Assembly (NCBI GenBank): GCA_043424535.1
Contig: JBHWOV010000070.1
Coordinates: 1-23,008, forward strand
Length of the DNA stretch: 23,008 bases
Direction of reading: 5' to 3'
From: DSM-111022 sp043424535
GTDB lineage: Bacteria > Bacillota > Bacilli > Lactobacillales > Aerococcaceae
Shown: positions 1 through 7,784 of the stretch, piece after piece
How positions within the stretch are numbered: the first letter of the stretch is position 1
Layout of the letters: each line of letters opens with the position of its first letter
Position numbers and translations under genes: made by a program
The notes under the pieces: generated by a model
Database searches by the model: none
What the model saw: the letters and a program-made list of their open reading frames with translations, nothing else
Told to the model about the DNA's origin: nothing

Positions 1-2
1 CC

Positions 3-959
3 CAACACCTCAACGTTTCAACCCATACGGTCATTCGTGAGTTAGAACGATGGGGAGATAATCTACGGCCGAGCCCGTCTACTTTACCGACTCATTTGGC
101 GATTGATGAATTTAAATCGGTTAAAAACGTGACAGGGTCAACGTCCTGCATTTTGATGAATAACCACACTCATGAGGTGCTGGATATTTTAGAAAATCGG
201 ACACAAGGCTATTTACGGGATTATTTTCTCCGTTTCTCACGTGAAGAACGTCTCAAAGTTCAAACGATTACGATGGATATGTACTCACCTTACTATCATT
301 TTTTACCGTCACTCTTTCCAAATGCCGACATTATCATTGACCGTTTTCATATCGTTCAATCACTGCACCGCGTCCCTAACCAACATCGCATTGGCGTAAT
401 GAACCAATTGAAGTACCAACAGCCACGTGATTACCGTAAGTTGAAACAACTCTGGAAACTATTATTAAAACCACGTGAAGCACTTGATTTTGACCATTAT
501 CATACTCACCGATTATTTGATGGGTTAATTACCGAAAAAGGGATCGTTAGTTATTTAACGCAACTTGATTCAAGGCTTTCCTTGGTGTATCACCATGTTC
601 ATCGAATTGTTGAAGCCGTACGTAGCCAATCGTTCAAAGACTTCATATACAGCTTGGAAGAAACGAAAAAATATGTCTTTCCAAAGAGCGTTCGAACAGC
701 GTTTAACACACTTTTTAAGTATCGCTTAGAGATCGAAAACAGCTTGAAATATACCTTATCCAATGGCGTCGTTGAAGGAACGGTCAATAAAATCAAGATG
801 ATTAAACGCTCAGGGTATGGCTACCGTAATTTTGGCCATTTACGTTGTCGCATTCTAATTTCAACGCAATTCAAGAGAATCAATTCAGAACCACCACGCC
901 ACTTATATTTTAGTGAAGAGGAAGCAGACAGAAAGTATAATTTACAGAAAAGTGCATAA
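3..959 (+). CDS. ISL3-family transposase, 5' end truncated by the window edge
   Basis: This is a DDE-type transposase that moves the surrounding insertion sequence by cut-and-paste. The reading frame is open from base 3 to the TAA at 957-959 (318 codons), so the TTG at 96 is not the true start. The family is normally about 420-440 residues, so roughly the first 110 lie outside the window. The first visible residues (QHLNVSTHTVIRELERW) look like the helix-turn-helix that precedes the catalytic domain. Candidate catalytic acids are the Asp at 276-278 (TMDMYSPY), the Asp at 339-341 (IDRFHI) and the Glu at 774-776 (VVEGTVNKIK). The final GYGYRNF segment is also typical. No internal stop or frameshift is visible. 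Confidence 0.9.
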   Translation, partial: QHLNVSTHTVIRELERWGDNLRPSPSTLPTHLAIDEFKSVKNVTGSTSCILMNNHTHEVLDILENRTQGYLRDYFLRFSREERLKVQTITMDMYSPYYHFLPSLFPNADIIIDRFHIVQSLHRVPNQHRIGVMNQLKYQQPRDYRKLKQLWKLLLKPREALDFDHYHTHRLFDGLITEKGIVSYLTQLDSRLSLVYHHVHRIVEAVRSQSFKDFIYSLEETKKYVFPKSVRTAFNTLFKYRLEIENSLKYTLSNGVVEGTVNKIKMIKRSGYGYRNFGHLRCRILISTQFKRINSEPPRHLYFSEEEADRKYNLQKSA

Positions 960-985
960 AAAAGACGACTGATAGTTCAGTCGTC
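958..985 (-). terminator. Leftward intrinsic terminator inside the IS right end
   Basis: GACGACTGA (964-972) and TCAGTCGTC (977-985) form a perfect 9-bp stem with a 4-nt TAGT loop. On the minus strand it is followed by six T residues (complement of the A run 958-963), so it works for leftward transcription only; on the plus strand it is followed by AAAAG. It lies between the transposase stop and the terminal repeat. It would stop transcripts coming from the CPBP gene before they run antisense into the transposase. Confidence 0.7.
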
Positions 986-989
986 AAAA

Positions 990-1018
990 GCTCCATCAAC
1001 ATTATTTGACACAGAGCC
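990..1018 (+). repeat. Right terminal inverted repeat of the ISL3-family element
   Basis: The segment runs from GCTCCATCAACATTATTTG to ACAGAGCC. Its orientation and wording match right ends of ISL3-type elements as I know them. The partner repeat is outside the window, so the inner boundary is approximate. Confidence 0.6.
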
Positions 1019-1055
1019 GCAAATATTATGCTAGCGTCTAATGTTTTATATGTGT

Positions 1056-1772
1056 TTATCCTTGAATGAATCCTTTTAATATCATAACGATGAGTAAATA
1101 GGAAATACCATTATTAATGAGATGTAAAGCAATGCTATCTTTCAGTTGACCACGACGTAAATAGGATACATGGAGTATGAGACTTATGCCGAAGTAGAGT
1201 GAAAAGGACCAAATTTCAGTTGGTATATGCATCAATGCGAATATAACACTGGAAATAATACCTGCTAACCAAGGGAATTCTGGTAATACACGAGAGGTAA
1301 AAATCCCTCTAAAAACTAATTCTTCTATGAAAGGAGCTAATACAACAATCACAAAGCCATATGAAATTAAACCGAGTGTGCTCGTTTGGTCATAAATAAA
1401 TGATTCAAGTAATTGTTGATTTTCAGTGTTTTCGATACCTTGCGACGACATGATAGAACTAATAATTCCTGTGACAAAAATTATGAGAAAATAAAAACCA
1501 AATGTTTTTAGTAAATCATCTCGTTTAAAAGGAAGATTTTCAGAGACAAGAGGTTGTTTTCGATAAAATTTACCTGCTAACCAAGAGAGTAAAATTGCAA
1601 GTAGTAAGCCGAATATTTGAATTAGTTTTGCACGCCCAGGTGCAGAGCTCTCAAGGCTAATGCCACCAAGAATTAAAGCTACGACTCCCTGATCGAGCAT
1701 AAACCATAGTAGAGCCCAGAGGATACCTTTAAAGCGCTCGAATAAAGTTAGATTATATTGTTTCATAGCCAC
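1056..1772 (-). CDS. CPBP-family intramembrane glutamic endopeptidase (Abi/CAAX-like)
   Basis: A 238-residue multi-pass membrane protein with the three CPBP motifs: EExxxR at E150-E151-R155 (EELVFRG), FxxxH at F178-H182 (FALMHIP) and HxxxN at H217-N221 (HLINNGI). Members act as intramembrane proteases; in lactic acid bacteria some give immunity to self-made bacteriocins, but no bacteriocin gene is visible beside this one, so the substrate is unknown. Several hydrophobic segments are evident (about 18-38, 51-67, 90-108, 133-148, 168-182, 190-204, 222-233). The frame can start at GTG 1772 or at the third codon, ATG 1766; the weak purine-rich stretch upstream does not decide between them. The gene has its own promoter, is divergent from uvrA, and lies 37 bp from the insertion sequence. 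Confidence 0.85.
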   Translation of the reverse strand: MAMKQYNLTLFERFKGILWALLWFMLDQGVVALILGGISLESSAPGRAKLIQIFGLLLAILLSWLAGKFYRKQPLVSENLPFKRDDLLKTFGFYFLIIFVTGIISSIMSSQGIENTENQQLLESFIYDQTSTLGLISYGFVIVVLAPFIEELVFRGIFTSRVLPEFPWLAGIISSVIFALMHIPTEIWSFSLYFGISLILHVSYLRRGQLKDSIALHLINNGISYLLIVMILKGFIQG

Positions 1773-1799
1773 TCACTTTCTCTTTCAGAATACAAGATT

Positions 1800-1828
1800 A
1801 TTATAAAGGAATGCATTTCTATTATCAA
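1800..1828 (-). promoter_or_regulatory. Sigma-A promoter of the CPBP protease gene
   Basis: On the minus strand, TTGATA (1828-1823) and TATAAT (1805-1800) are separated by exactly 17 bp. Predicted transcription starts near 1793, giving a leader of about 20 nt. This is one of the closest promoter matches to consensus in the window. Confidence 0.75.
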
Positions 1829-1841
1829 TAAAACGAAGATA

Positions 1842-1855
1842 CGAACAAATGTTTC
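1842..1855. promoter_or_regulatory. LexA/DinR operator (SOS box) upstream of uvrA
   Basis: CGAACAAATGTTTC matches the Bacillus-type LexA (DinR) consensus CGAACRNRYGTTYC at every position. It abuts and overlaps the -35 region of the uvrA promoter, where a bound repressor would block RNA polymerase. uvrA is a classic SOS gene in Firmicutes, so motif and context agree. The site also lies 14 bp upstream of the -35 of the divergent CPBP gene, and could in principle touch that promoter. Confidence 0.8.
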
Positions 1856-1882
1856 GTTTATGGTTTTACGGTATGATATAAT
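1853..1882 (+). promoter_or_regulatory. uvrA promoter with extended -10
   Basis: TATAAT lies at 1877-1882 and is preceded by TGA (1874-1876), forming an extended -10. A weak -35, TTCGTT (1853-1858), is 18 bp upstream. Start of transcription is expected near 1889. The LexA box covers the -35 region. Confidence 0.75.
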
Positions 1883-1915
1883 ACTTAGGTAAATTATTAT
1901 GAAGGAGCGGATATA

Positions 1916-4747
1916 ATGGCTCGAGACACCATCAATGTTAAGGGTGCAAGAACCCATAATTTAAAAGATATATCAATAGAATTACCTAGAAATAAACTGA
2001 TTGTTATGACAGGATTATCAGGATCAGGAAAGAGTTCTCTAGCTTTTGATACTTTATATGCTGAAGGACAAAGACGCTATGTTGAGAGTTTATCTGCATA
2101 TGCTCGCCAATTTTTAGGTCAAATGGATAAACCGGATGTTGATTCAATTGAAGGATTAAGTCCAGCAATTTCGATTGATCAAAAGACGACGAGTCACAAT
2201 CCAAGATCGACTGTAGGGACTGCAACAGAAATTAATGATTATTTAAGATTATTATATGCTCGTGTAGGCACACCATATTGTCCAAATCATCATATTCCCA
2301 TTGAACGTCAATCTCCTGAACAAATTGTCGATAAGATTGAGGAACTTCCAGAGAGAACACGCATTCAATTATTAGCTCCAGCGATTCGAGAAAAACGGGG
2401 GCAACATAAAAAAGTTCTTGAGAAAATAAAAAAAGACGGCTATGTTCGAGTAAGAATAGATGGGGAAATTTATGATATTACGGAAGTCCCTGAATTAGAA
2501 AAAAATAAAAAGCACACGATTGAAGTGGTGATGGATCGACTAATTATCAAGGAAGGAATCAGAACAAGATTATTTGATTCAGTAGAACAAGCACTTCGTT
2601 TCTCTGATGGATATATGATTGTTGATATCATTGATGGGGAACAATTATATTTCAATGAACATTATGCCTGTCCGCTTTGTGATTTCACCATTGATGCATT
2701 AGAACCACGTTTGTTTTCATTTAATGCACCATTTGGCGCTTGCCCAAGCTGTGACGGAATTGGGGCACGTCTGACTGTCGATGTAGATTTAGTTGTTCCA
2801 GATAAGGGATTGACTTTAGACGAAGGGGCATTAGCGCCATGGAAGAACAATTCAACTTATTTTTATCATGCGATGTTATTAGCTTTTTGTGAGAGTCAAG
2901 ATATACCAATTGACGTACCATTTAAAGATTTAACCCAAGAACAACAAGATTTAGTGCTTAATGGAACAGACGATGTGAAATTTAAATTTAAATATAAAGG
3001 CATTCGTAGTGGAATGAAGACGACAGAGATGACGTCCTTTGAAGGAATACTTAATAATATTGAGAGACGTTATCAAGATTCTAACTCAGAATCTGTGCGT
3101 GAACAGATGCGAGATTATATGTATGAACTGCCTTGTCCAACATGTAAAGGACAACGCTTGAATCCGGAGGCACTTTCAGTATATGTTGGTGATAAAAATA
3201 TCGCTGAATTCACTGAACAATCAATTGAAGATGCTTATGAATACATTACAAATCTTGATTTTTCGTCAGAAAATGAACAAATAAGTGCACCTATATTTAA
3301 AGAGATCAATGATCGGCTAAACTTTTTAAATAATGTTGGATTAGATTATTTAACGCTTAATCGTGTAGCAGGCTCTCTGTCAGGGGGCGAAGCTCAACGT
3401 ATTCGATTAGCCACTCAGATTGGATCCAATTTATCAGGCGTTCTTTATATTCTAGACGAGCCTTCTATTGGGCTTCATCAAAGAGATAATGCCCGTCTTA
3501 TTAATTCAATGAAACAAATGCGGGACTTAGGTAATACATTGATTGTCGTTGAACATGATGATGAGACGATGTTAGAAGCTGATTATATTGTTGATATCGG
3601 CCCTGGAGCAGGTGAACAAGGTGGTCATATTGTGGCTGCTGGAACACCAAAAGAAGTGATGGATAACTCAAACTCTATCACTGGACGTTATTTATCTGGA
3701 AAAGAAAAAATAGAGATTCCTAGCGAGCGACGTAGCGAAGACCATGGTTGGGTTAAAGTCACAGGTGCACGTGAAAATAACTTGAAAAATATTGATGTTT
3801 CATTCCCCATTGGTCGTTTCACTGCCGTAACTGGAGTATCTGGTTCTGGTAAGAGTAGTCTCGTTAATCGAATTTTAAAAATTGCACTTACAAAAAGATT
3901 AACGAGTACTAAAGAAAGACCAGGAGATTTTGATGAGATTACTGGTTGGGAAGGTTTAGAAAAAGTTATCGATATTGATCAAAGTCCTATAGGACGAACA
4001 CCTCGAAGTAATCCAGCGACATATACCGGTGTTTTTGATGATATCCGTGATTTGTTTGCGCAAACGAATGATGCGAAATTAAGAGGATATCAAAAAGGAC
4101 GATTTAGTTTCAATACTAAAGGTGGACGATGCGAAGCATGTAAAGGTGCAGGAATTAAACAAATTGAAATGCACTTCTTACCAGATGTTTACGTCCCATG
4201 TGAGGTATGTCACGGTACACGGTATAATTCTGAGACATTAGAGATTCGATATAAAGATAAAAATATCGCCGATGTGCTCAATATGACGATAGATGAAGCG
4301 CTGATTTTCTTCGAAAATATACCAAAAATCAAAAGAAAATTACAGACATTAGTCGATGTAGGGCTCGGATATATACAATTAGGTCAATCTGCCACCACAT
4401 TGTCTGGAGGAGAAGCCCAAAGAATGAAATTAGCCTCTGAACTTCAAAGAGTTTCTACGGGAGATACTTTCTATATTTTAGATGAGCCGACAACGGGCTT
4501 ACATCCTGATGATATCAAACGATTATTATTAGTATTAGATCGATTAGTAGAGGCTGGGAATACTGTAGTTGTCATTGAGCACAATTTAGATGTCATTAAA
4601 ACGGCAGATTATATTATTGATATGGGACCTGAAGGTGGTGTCGGAGGAGGTCAAGTGATTGCGACAGGAACACCTGAAGAAGTTGCTGAAGTTTCCGAAA
4701 GCTACACAGGTCAATATCTAAAAAAATTATTTGATCATGAAAAATAA
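1916..4747 (+). CDS. uvrA: UvrABC excinuclease subunit A
   Basis: UvrA is the damage-recognition ATPase of nucleotide excision repair; it loads UvrB at bulky DNA lesions. The 943-residue length is normal. It holds two ABC ATPase modules: Walker A GLSGSGKS (33-40) and GVSGSGKSS (near 640), two LSGGEAQR signatures (near 486 and 828), and Walker B stretches ending LDEPSIGLH and LDEPTTGLH. Two CxxC-CxxC zinc modules are present (CPLC/CPSC around 252-277, CEAC/CEVC around 739-763). ATG 1916 follows the ribosome binding site GAAGGAGCGG. Transcription is from an extended -10 promoter overlapped by a LexA box, and ends at a terminator just downstream. uvrB, often the gene before uvrA, is absent here; the divergent CPBP gene and an IS occupy that side. 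Confidence 0.98.
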   Translation: MARDTINVKGARTHNLKDISIELPRNKLIVMTGLSGSGKSSLAFDTLYAEGQRRYVESLSAYARQFLGQMDKPDVDSIEGLSPAISIDQKTTSHNPRSTVGTATEINDYLRLLYARVGTPYCPNHHIPIERQSPEQIVDKIEELPERTRIQLLAPAIREKRGQHKKVLEKIKKDGYVRVRIDGEIYDITEVPELEKNKKHTIEVVMDRLIIKEGIRTRLFDSVEQALRFSDGYMIVDIIDGEQLYFNEHYACPLCDFTIDALEPRLFSFNAPFGACPSCDGIGARLTVDVDLVVPDKGLTLDEGALAPWKNNSTYFYHAMLLAFCESQDIPIDVPFKDLTQEQQDLVLNGTDDVKFKFKYKGIRSGMKTTEMTSFEGILNNIERRYQDSNSESVREQMRDYMYELPCPTCKGQRLNPEALSVYVGDKNIAEFTEQSIEDAYEYITNLDFSSENEQISAPIFKEINDRLNFLNNVGLDYLTLNRVAGSLSGGEAQRIRLATQIGSNLSGVLYILDEPSIGLHQRDNARLINSMKQMRDLGNTLIVVEHDDETMLEADYIVDIGPGAGEQGGHIVAAGTPKEVMDNSNSITGRYLSGKEKIEIPSERRSEDHGWVKVTGARENNLKNIDVSFPIGRFTAVTGVSGSGKSSLVNRILKIALTKRLTSTKERPGDFDEITGWEGLEKVIDIDQSPIGRTPRSNPATYTGVFDDIRDLFAQTNDAKLRGYQKGRFSFNTKGGRCEACKGAGIKQIEMHFLPDVYVPCEVCHGTRYNSETLEIRYKDKNIADVLNMTIDEALIFFENIPKIKRKLQTLVDVGLGYIQLGQSATTLSGGEAQRMKLASELQRVSTGDTFYILDEPTTGLHPDDIKRLLLVLDRLVEAGNTVVVIEHNLDVIKTADYIIDMGPEGGVGGGQVIATGTPEEVAEVSESYTGQYLKKLFDHEK

Positions 4748-4754
4748 TTTTTAT

Positions 4755-4789
4755 ACTCTTTGAGCAAAACAATGCTTGAAGAGTTTTTT
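4755..4789 (+). terminator. uvrA: uvrA intrinsic terminator
   Basis: ACTCTTTGAGC (4755-4765) pairs with GCTTGAAGAGT (4774-4784) over 11 bp, including two G-U pairs. The loop is 8 nt, and six T residues follow (4784-4789). It starts seven bases after the uvrA stop codon. Confidence 0.85.
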
Positions 4790-4935
4790 CGTACTAAAGT
4801 TGTATTTTCGCCATCACTGAACCCTATAAAGGCAAGATAGGCCTCAAGACCTATGTCTGAATTATAAAATTCTGGCATAATAAAGTTGTAGAAAAGGAAA
4901 TCATTTAATAACAAAATACAGGAGGCGGTTTGCTC

Positions 4936-6375
4936 ATGGAAAAAGAAAGAATTATTGAGCTCGTTAAACAAAATGTTCTTACAATGGATGAAGCATTGGA
5001 ATTATTAGAAGCTGCTGGCCAACAGGAAATAGCAGAAGATATCCATAAAAATAATAAAACAGATGAAGCAGATTATTTTTCAAAAGAATATCAAGAAGCA
5101 ATGGAAGCGGAAGAGAATCAAATAGAAAAAGAGCAAGACAATCTTCGTGATACAATTAAAGAGCTTTCTAATCAAAAGAAAAAACTAGAAGAAGCGCTCG
5201 TTATTGTTAGACAGCGTCTGAGAGAATTAGAGATATTTCAAGAAATTGATGACTTAACAGAAGAGATGGAAGCTCAAATGAGCGAATTGAAAGAGCAAGA
5301 AGCACAATTACTCCAAAAAATCGAAAGAACCACCGAGTCATTGAAAGATTCTCAAGAAAGTTATGATCAGATTCAAGCTGAGAAATTTAATCAGTATTCT
5401 GAAGATGTGAAACAATTTATCAACGAACAAGCACATTCAGCTAAACGTGCTGGAAAAAATATTGCAAATGAAACGAAAACATGGGGGCAGTCGCTTAAGT
5501 CAGTCGTTCAAGATTTATCAGATAGTTTCCAAATGAAAGATACCACTATTGGCGTCAAAGTTCCATGGTTAAAATCAAATATCATTGAGAATGCTTATGA
5601 ATATGAAATTGATGCGCTGGAAGAACTTTTTGTGTCGATTTTAAATGGTTCAGTCAAATTAAACCCGCACGACAAAGAAACGATTTATGCATCATTGACT
5701 ATTCGAGAATATGGTAATGAAGAAGAGGTATTGATTGATGAATTCGAATCGCTCAATACTATTCAATACCAAGATCAAGCATTTGAAATAGACATTAAGT
5801 CACCAAAATATGCCGTCGATATGGATCTTTATATTCCAGAAAAAATGTTGAATAAAATAGAATTAAAATTAATTAATGGAGATTTAACTGTAGATGGTGT
5901 CTCTACAGATCAATTTATTATTAAGCATAAAAATGGAGACATTAAATTAAATGAAATCGAATCAGATTCATTGCAGATCGATACATTTAATAGTCATTTA
6001 AAATTAACAAATAGTAATATCGAACATGTCAAAGTGCAAAATGTAAATGGCGATATTCGATACCAAGGAAATATTAATCACTTAATGATCAATTCTGTTA
6101 ATTCTAATGTATATCTGACGAAAAGAAATCTAGAAGCGTCTGATATGACAGTGAAATTAATATCTGGAGATGTTAAAATAGCCATACCAGAACAAATCGG
6201 ATTAAGTGGAGAGATTAAAACATCAATGGGTGAAGTTTATTCACGATTAGCCAATGCCACTATCGCAACAAAAGAACAACATCATTCGATCGATCGTGAT
6301 AAAGAAACGAATGCACATGTTAATGTGTCTGTAACAACAGGAGATGTGTTCATTAAAGATACCGATAATTATTAA
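4936..6375 (+). CDS. LiaX/YvlB-like DUF4097 cell-envelope stress protein
   Basis: A 479-residue protein built like enterococcal LiaX and Bacillus YvlB. Residues 1-27 form the short SHOCT-like helix pair typical of these proteins (RIIELVKQNV ... MDEALELLEA). Residues about 45-150 are a long charged coiled coil. From about residue 295 a DUF4097 beta-helix shows spaced NGD/SGD/TGD turns (NGDLTVDG, NGDIKLNE, NGDIRYQG, SGDVKIAI, TGDVFIKD). There is no signal peptide or membrane segment. In Enterococcus, LiaX takes part in the LiaFSR response to daptomycin and antimicrobial peptides; a like role here is inference. ATG 4936 is preferred over in-frame TTG 4930 because AGGAGG (4920-4925) lies 10 bp from the ATG but only 4 bp from the TTG. 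A PspC gene follows after 20 bp. Confidence 0.8.
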   Translation: MEKERIIELVKQNVLTMDEALELLEAAGQQEIAEDIHKNNKTDEADYFSKEYQEAMEAEENQIEKEQDNLRDTIKELSNQKKKLEEALVIVRQRLRELEIFQEIDDLTEEMEAQMSELKEQEAQLLQKIERTTESLKDSQESYDQIQAEKFNQYSEDVKQFINEQAHSAKRAGKNIANETKTWGQSLKSVVQDLSDSFQMKDTTIGVKVPWLKSNIIENAYEYEIDALEELFVSILNGSVKLNPHDKETIYASLTIREYGNEEEVLIDEFESLNTIQYQDQAFEIDIKSPKYAVDMDLYIPEKMLNKIELKLINGDLTVDGVSTDQFIIKHKNGDIKLNEIESDSLQIDTFNSHLKLTNSNIEHVKVQNVNGDIRYQGNINHLMINSVNSNVYLTKRNLEASDMTVKLISGDVKIAIPEQIGLSGEIKTSMGEVYSRLANATIATKEQHHSIDRDKETNAHVNVSVTTGDVFIKDTDNY

Positions 6376-6395
6376 TGACATAAGGAGAGATAATT

Positions 6396-6698
6396 ATGGA
6401 AAAAAGACTCTATCGTTCAACAACAGATCGTCATATTGCAGGAGTTTGTGGTGGTCTAGGAGAATATTTTAAAGTAGATCCATCGATTTTTAGAATTATA
6501 TTTGTCCTATTATTTTTAGGTGGAAGTGCGGGATTTTGGATTTATCTAATATTAGCATTAGTTCTTCCGAATGATTATGAAGTGCGTCGTCAAAAAACGA
6601 ATCCTTTTGAAGCATTTAAGGCAAAAACGCACAATCATGGACGTAAAGATGTTACGCCTGAGAAGGAAACTAAGGAAAGTGACTGGAGCGATTTTTAA
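6396..6698 (+). CDS. PspC-domain membrane protein (LiaY/YvlC-like)
   Basis: A 100-residue protein opening with the PspC signature: a basic N-terminus with GVCGGLGEYF (about 17-26), VDPSIFRIIF, then a hydrophobic hairpin ending IYLILALVLPND (about 33-59). The tail from 60 to 100 is charged and presumably cytoplasmic. PspC proteins sense or relay membrane stress. LiaY of Enterococcus and YvlC of Bacillus are the closest named types and sit next to LiaX/YvlB just as this gene does. AAGGAGAG precedes the ATG, and the gene is co-transcribed with the one upstream. The usual third member, a small YvlD/LiaZ membrane protein, is absent: a terminator follows directly. Confidence 0.9.
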   Translation: MEKRLYRSTTDRHIAGVCGGLGEYFKVDPSIFRIIFVLLFLGGSAGFWIYLILALVLPNDYEVRRQKTNPFEAFKAKTHNHGRKDVTPEKETKESDWSDF

Positions 6699-6722
6699 GA
6701 TTTATTTTAATAGTTGTTATTG

Positions 6723-6753
6723 AAAGACGAGTCGAGTGTGTACTCGTCTTTTT
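6723..6753 (+). terminator. Terminator of the liaX-liaY-like operon
   Basis: AAAGACGAGT (6723-6732) pairs with ACTCGTCTTT (6742-6751) over 10 bp with a 9-nt loop. The stem runs into a T run (6749-6753). It separates the envelope-stress pair from hprK. Confidence 0.85.
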
Positions 6754-6809
6754 ATTTATTTAACAGATAAAAACATTAAAAGGGTTCGGTGGAGTGAGAT
6801 AGTGACTCG

Positions 6810-6818
6810 TGTTATAAT
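6810..6818 (+). promoter_or_regulatory. hprK: Extended -10 promoter of hprK operon
   Basis: TGTTATAAT (6810-6818) is a perfect extended -10. No good -35 is seen at 17 bp, which extended -10 promoters tolerate. Transcription should start near 6825, about 27 nt before the hprK ATG. Confidence 0.65.
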
Positions 6819-6851
6819 GGAGCATGAATAATCAAGAAATGAGGATGTTAG

Positions 6852-7784
6852 ATGCAGTCAGTAAGTGTTGCAGAAGTAGTAGAAAATCTTAGCGTGCGAA
6901 TCGCTTATGGTGAAGAATATATTGATCGATTGATATACACTAGTGAAGTATCAAGGCCAGGTTTAATCTTAACAGGTTATACCGACTATTTTCCTCACGA
7001 ACGCGTTCAACTTATTGGACGTACTGAGATGAGTTATTTAGAAACAAAAACTAGTCAAGAACGATATGAGATATTTAAAACGATGTGTACTGAAGATACG
7101 CCGATGGTTGTAATATCGAGAGATATGGAAGTTCCAACGGAATTAATTGACGTTGCAGATGATAATCATATCCCTATTTTAGTATGCAAATCAAAAACGA
7201 GTCGTGTGTTATCCAATATAACAAATTTTTTAGAGAGTCGATTAGCGGATCGCATTTCGATGCATGGAGTGTTTGTAGAAGTATTCGGAATGGGTGTTTT
7301 GCTCATCGGAGCGAGTGGTGTTGGAAAATCAGAAACAGGATTGGAATTAATTCAACGCGGTCATCGATTAGTGGCTGATGATCGAGTCGAATTTTATCAA
7401 ACAGATGAACGAACAATTATAGGCGAAGCGCCAACGATTTTGAGAAATTTAATTGAGATTCGTGGATTAGGAATTATCGATGTGATGCATTTGTATGGTG
7501 TTTCAGCTGTTCGTCTATCCAAGCGCTTAGAATTGATTATTGATCTTGTGGTTGATGATGGCACAGTAGAATATGATCGTTTAGGATTTGATCAAGAAAC
7601 ACAACAAATTTTTGATGTAGAAGTCCCTAAAATCAGAATTCCGGTAAAAATTGGGCGTAATTTATCGACAATTATTGAGTCAGCTGCCATGAATCACCGT
7701 GCGATGTTAATGGGATATGACGCAAAAACGACTTTTCATCAGCGATTAGCAGAATTGATTCAACAAAACTCGGAGAATAATTAA
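6852..7784 (+). CDS. hprK: HPr kinase/phosphorylase
   Basis: This bifunctional enzyme phosphorylates HPr of the sugar phosphotransferase system on Ser46 and removes the phosphate again, setting carbon catabolite repression through CcpA. The 310-residue length is normal. The catalytic domain shows the conserved His in ISMHGVFVEV (H139), Walker A GASGVGKS (153-160), and the family signature EIRGLGIIDV (about 202-211). GAGG at 6841-6844 sits 7 bp before ATG 6852. It is first in an operon: its TAA shares a base with the ATG of lgt, so translation is probably coupled. The order hprK-lgt-gpsA is common in Lactobacillales. Confidence 0.98.
   Translation: MQSVSVAEVVENLSVRIAYGEEYIDRLIYTSEVSRPGLILTGYTDYFPHERVQLIGRTEMSYLETKTSQERYEIFKTMCTEDTPMVVISRDMEVPTELIDVADDNHIPILVCKSKTSRVLSNITNFLESRLADRISMHGVFVEVFGMGVLLIGASGVGKSETGLELIQRGHRLVADDRVEFYQTDERTIIGEAPTILRNLIEIRGLGIIDVMHLYGVSAVRLSKRLELIIDLVVDDGTVEYDRLGFDQETQQIFDVEVPKIRIPVKIGRNLSTIIESAAMNHRAMLMGYDAKTTFHQRLAELIQQNSENN

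Larger units (their letters stand above)
1..1018 (+). mobile_element. ISL3-family insertion sequence, right-hand part, left end outside window
   Basis: The element consists of a transposase gene reading rightward and a terminal inverted repeat ending in ACAGAGCC at 1018. Read on the minus strand the end begins GGCTCTGTGTCAAATAATG, which has the look of ISL3/IS1167-type termini. The left end is not in the window, so the repeat pair cannot be verified. ISL3 elements usually duplicate 8 bp of target; the 8 bp after the end are GCAAATAT (1019-1026), and the same 8 bp should precede the left end if the copy has not rearranged. The transposase frame is intact in the visible part, so the copy may be active. 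Confidence 0.8.

Noticed and set aside
96..98. TTG 96 as the transposase start
   Set aside because: The frame is open to the window edge and the upstream residues fit the family's helix-turn-helix.
4735..4971. Leftward 78-codon frame across the uvrA-liaX gap
   Set aside because: It overlaps both neighbouring genes and the uvrA terminator. It has no ribosome binding site, and the product resembles nothing known.
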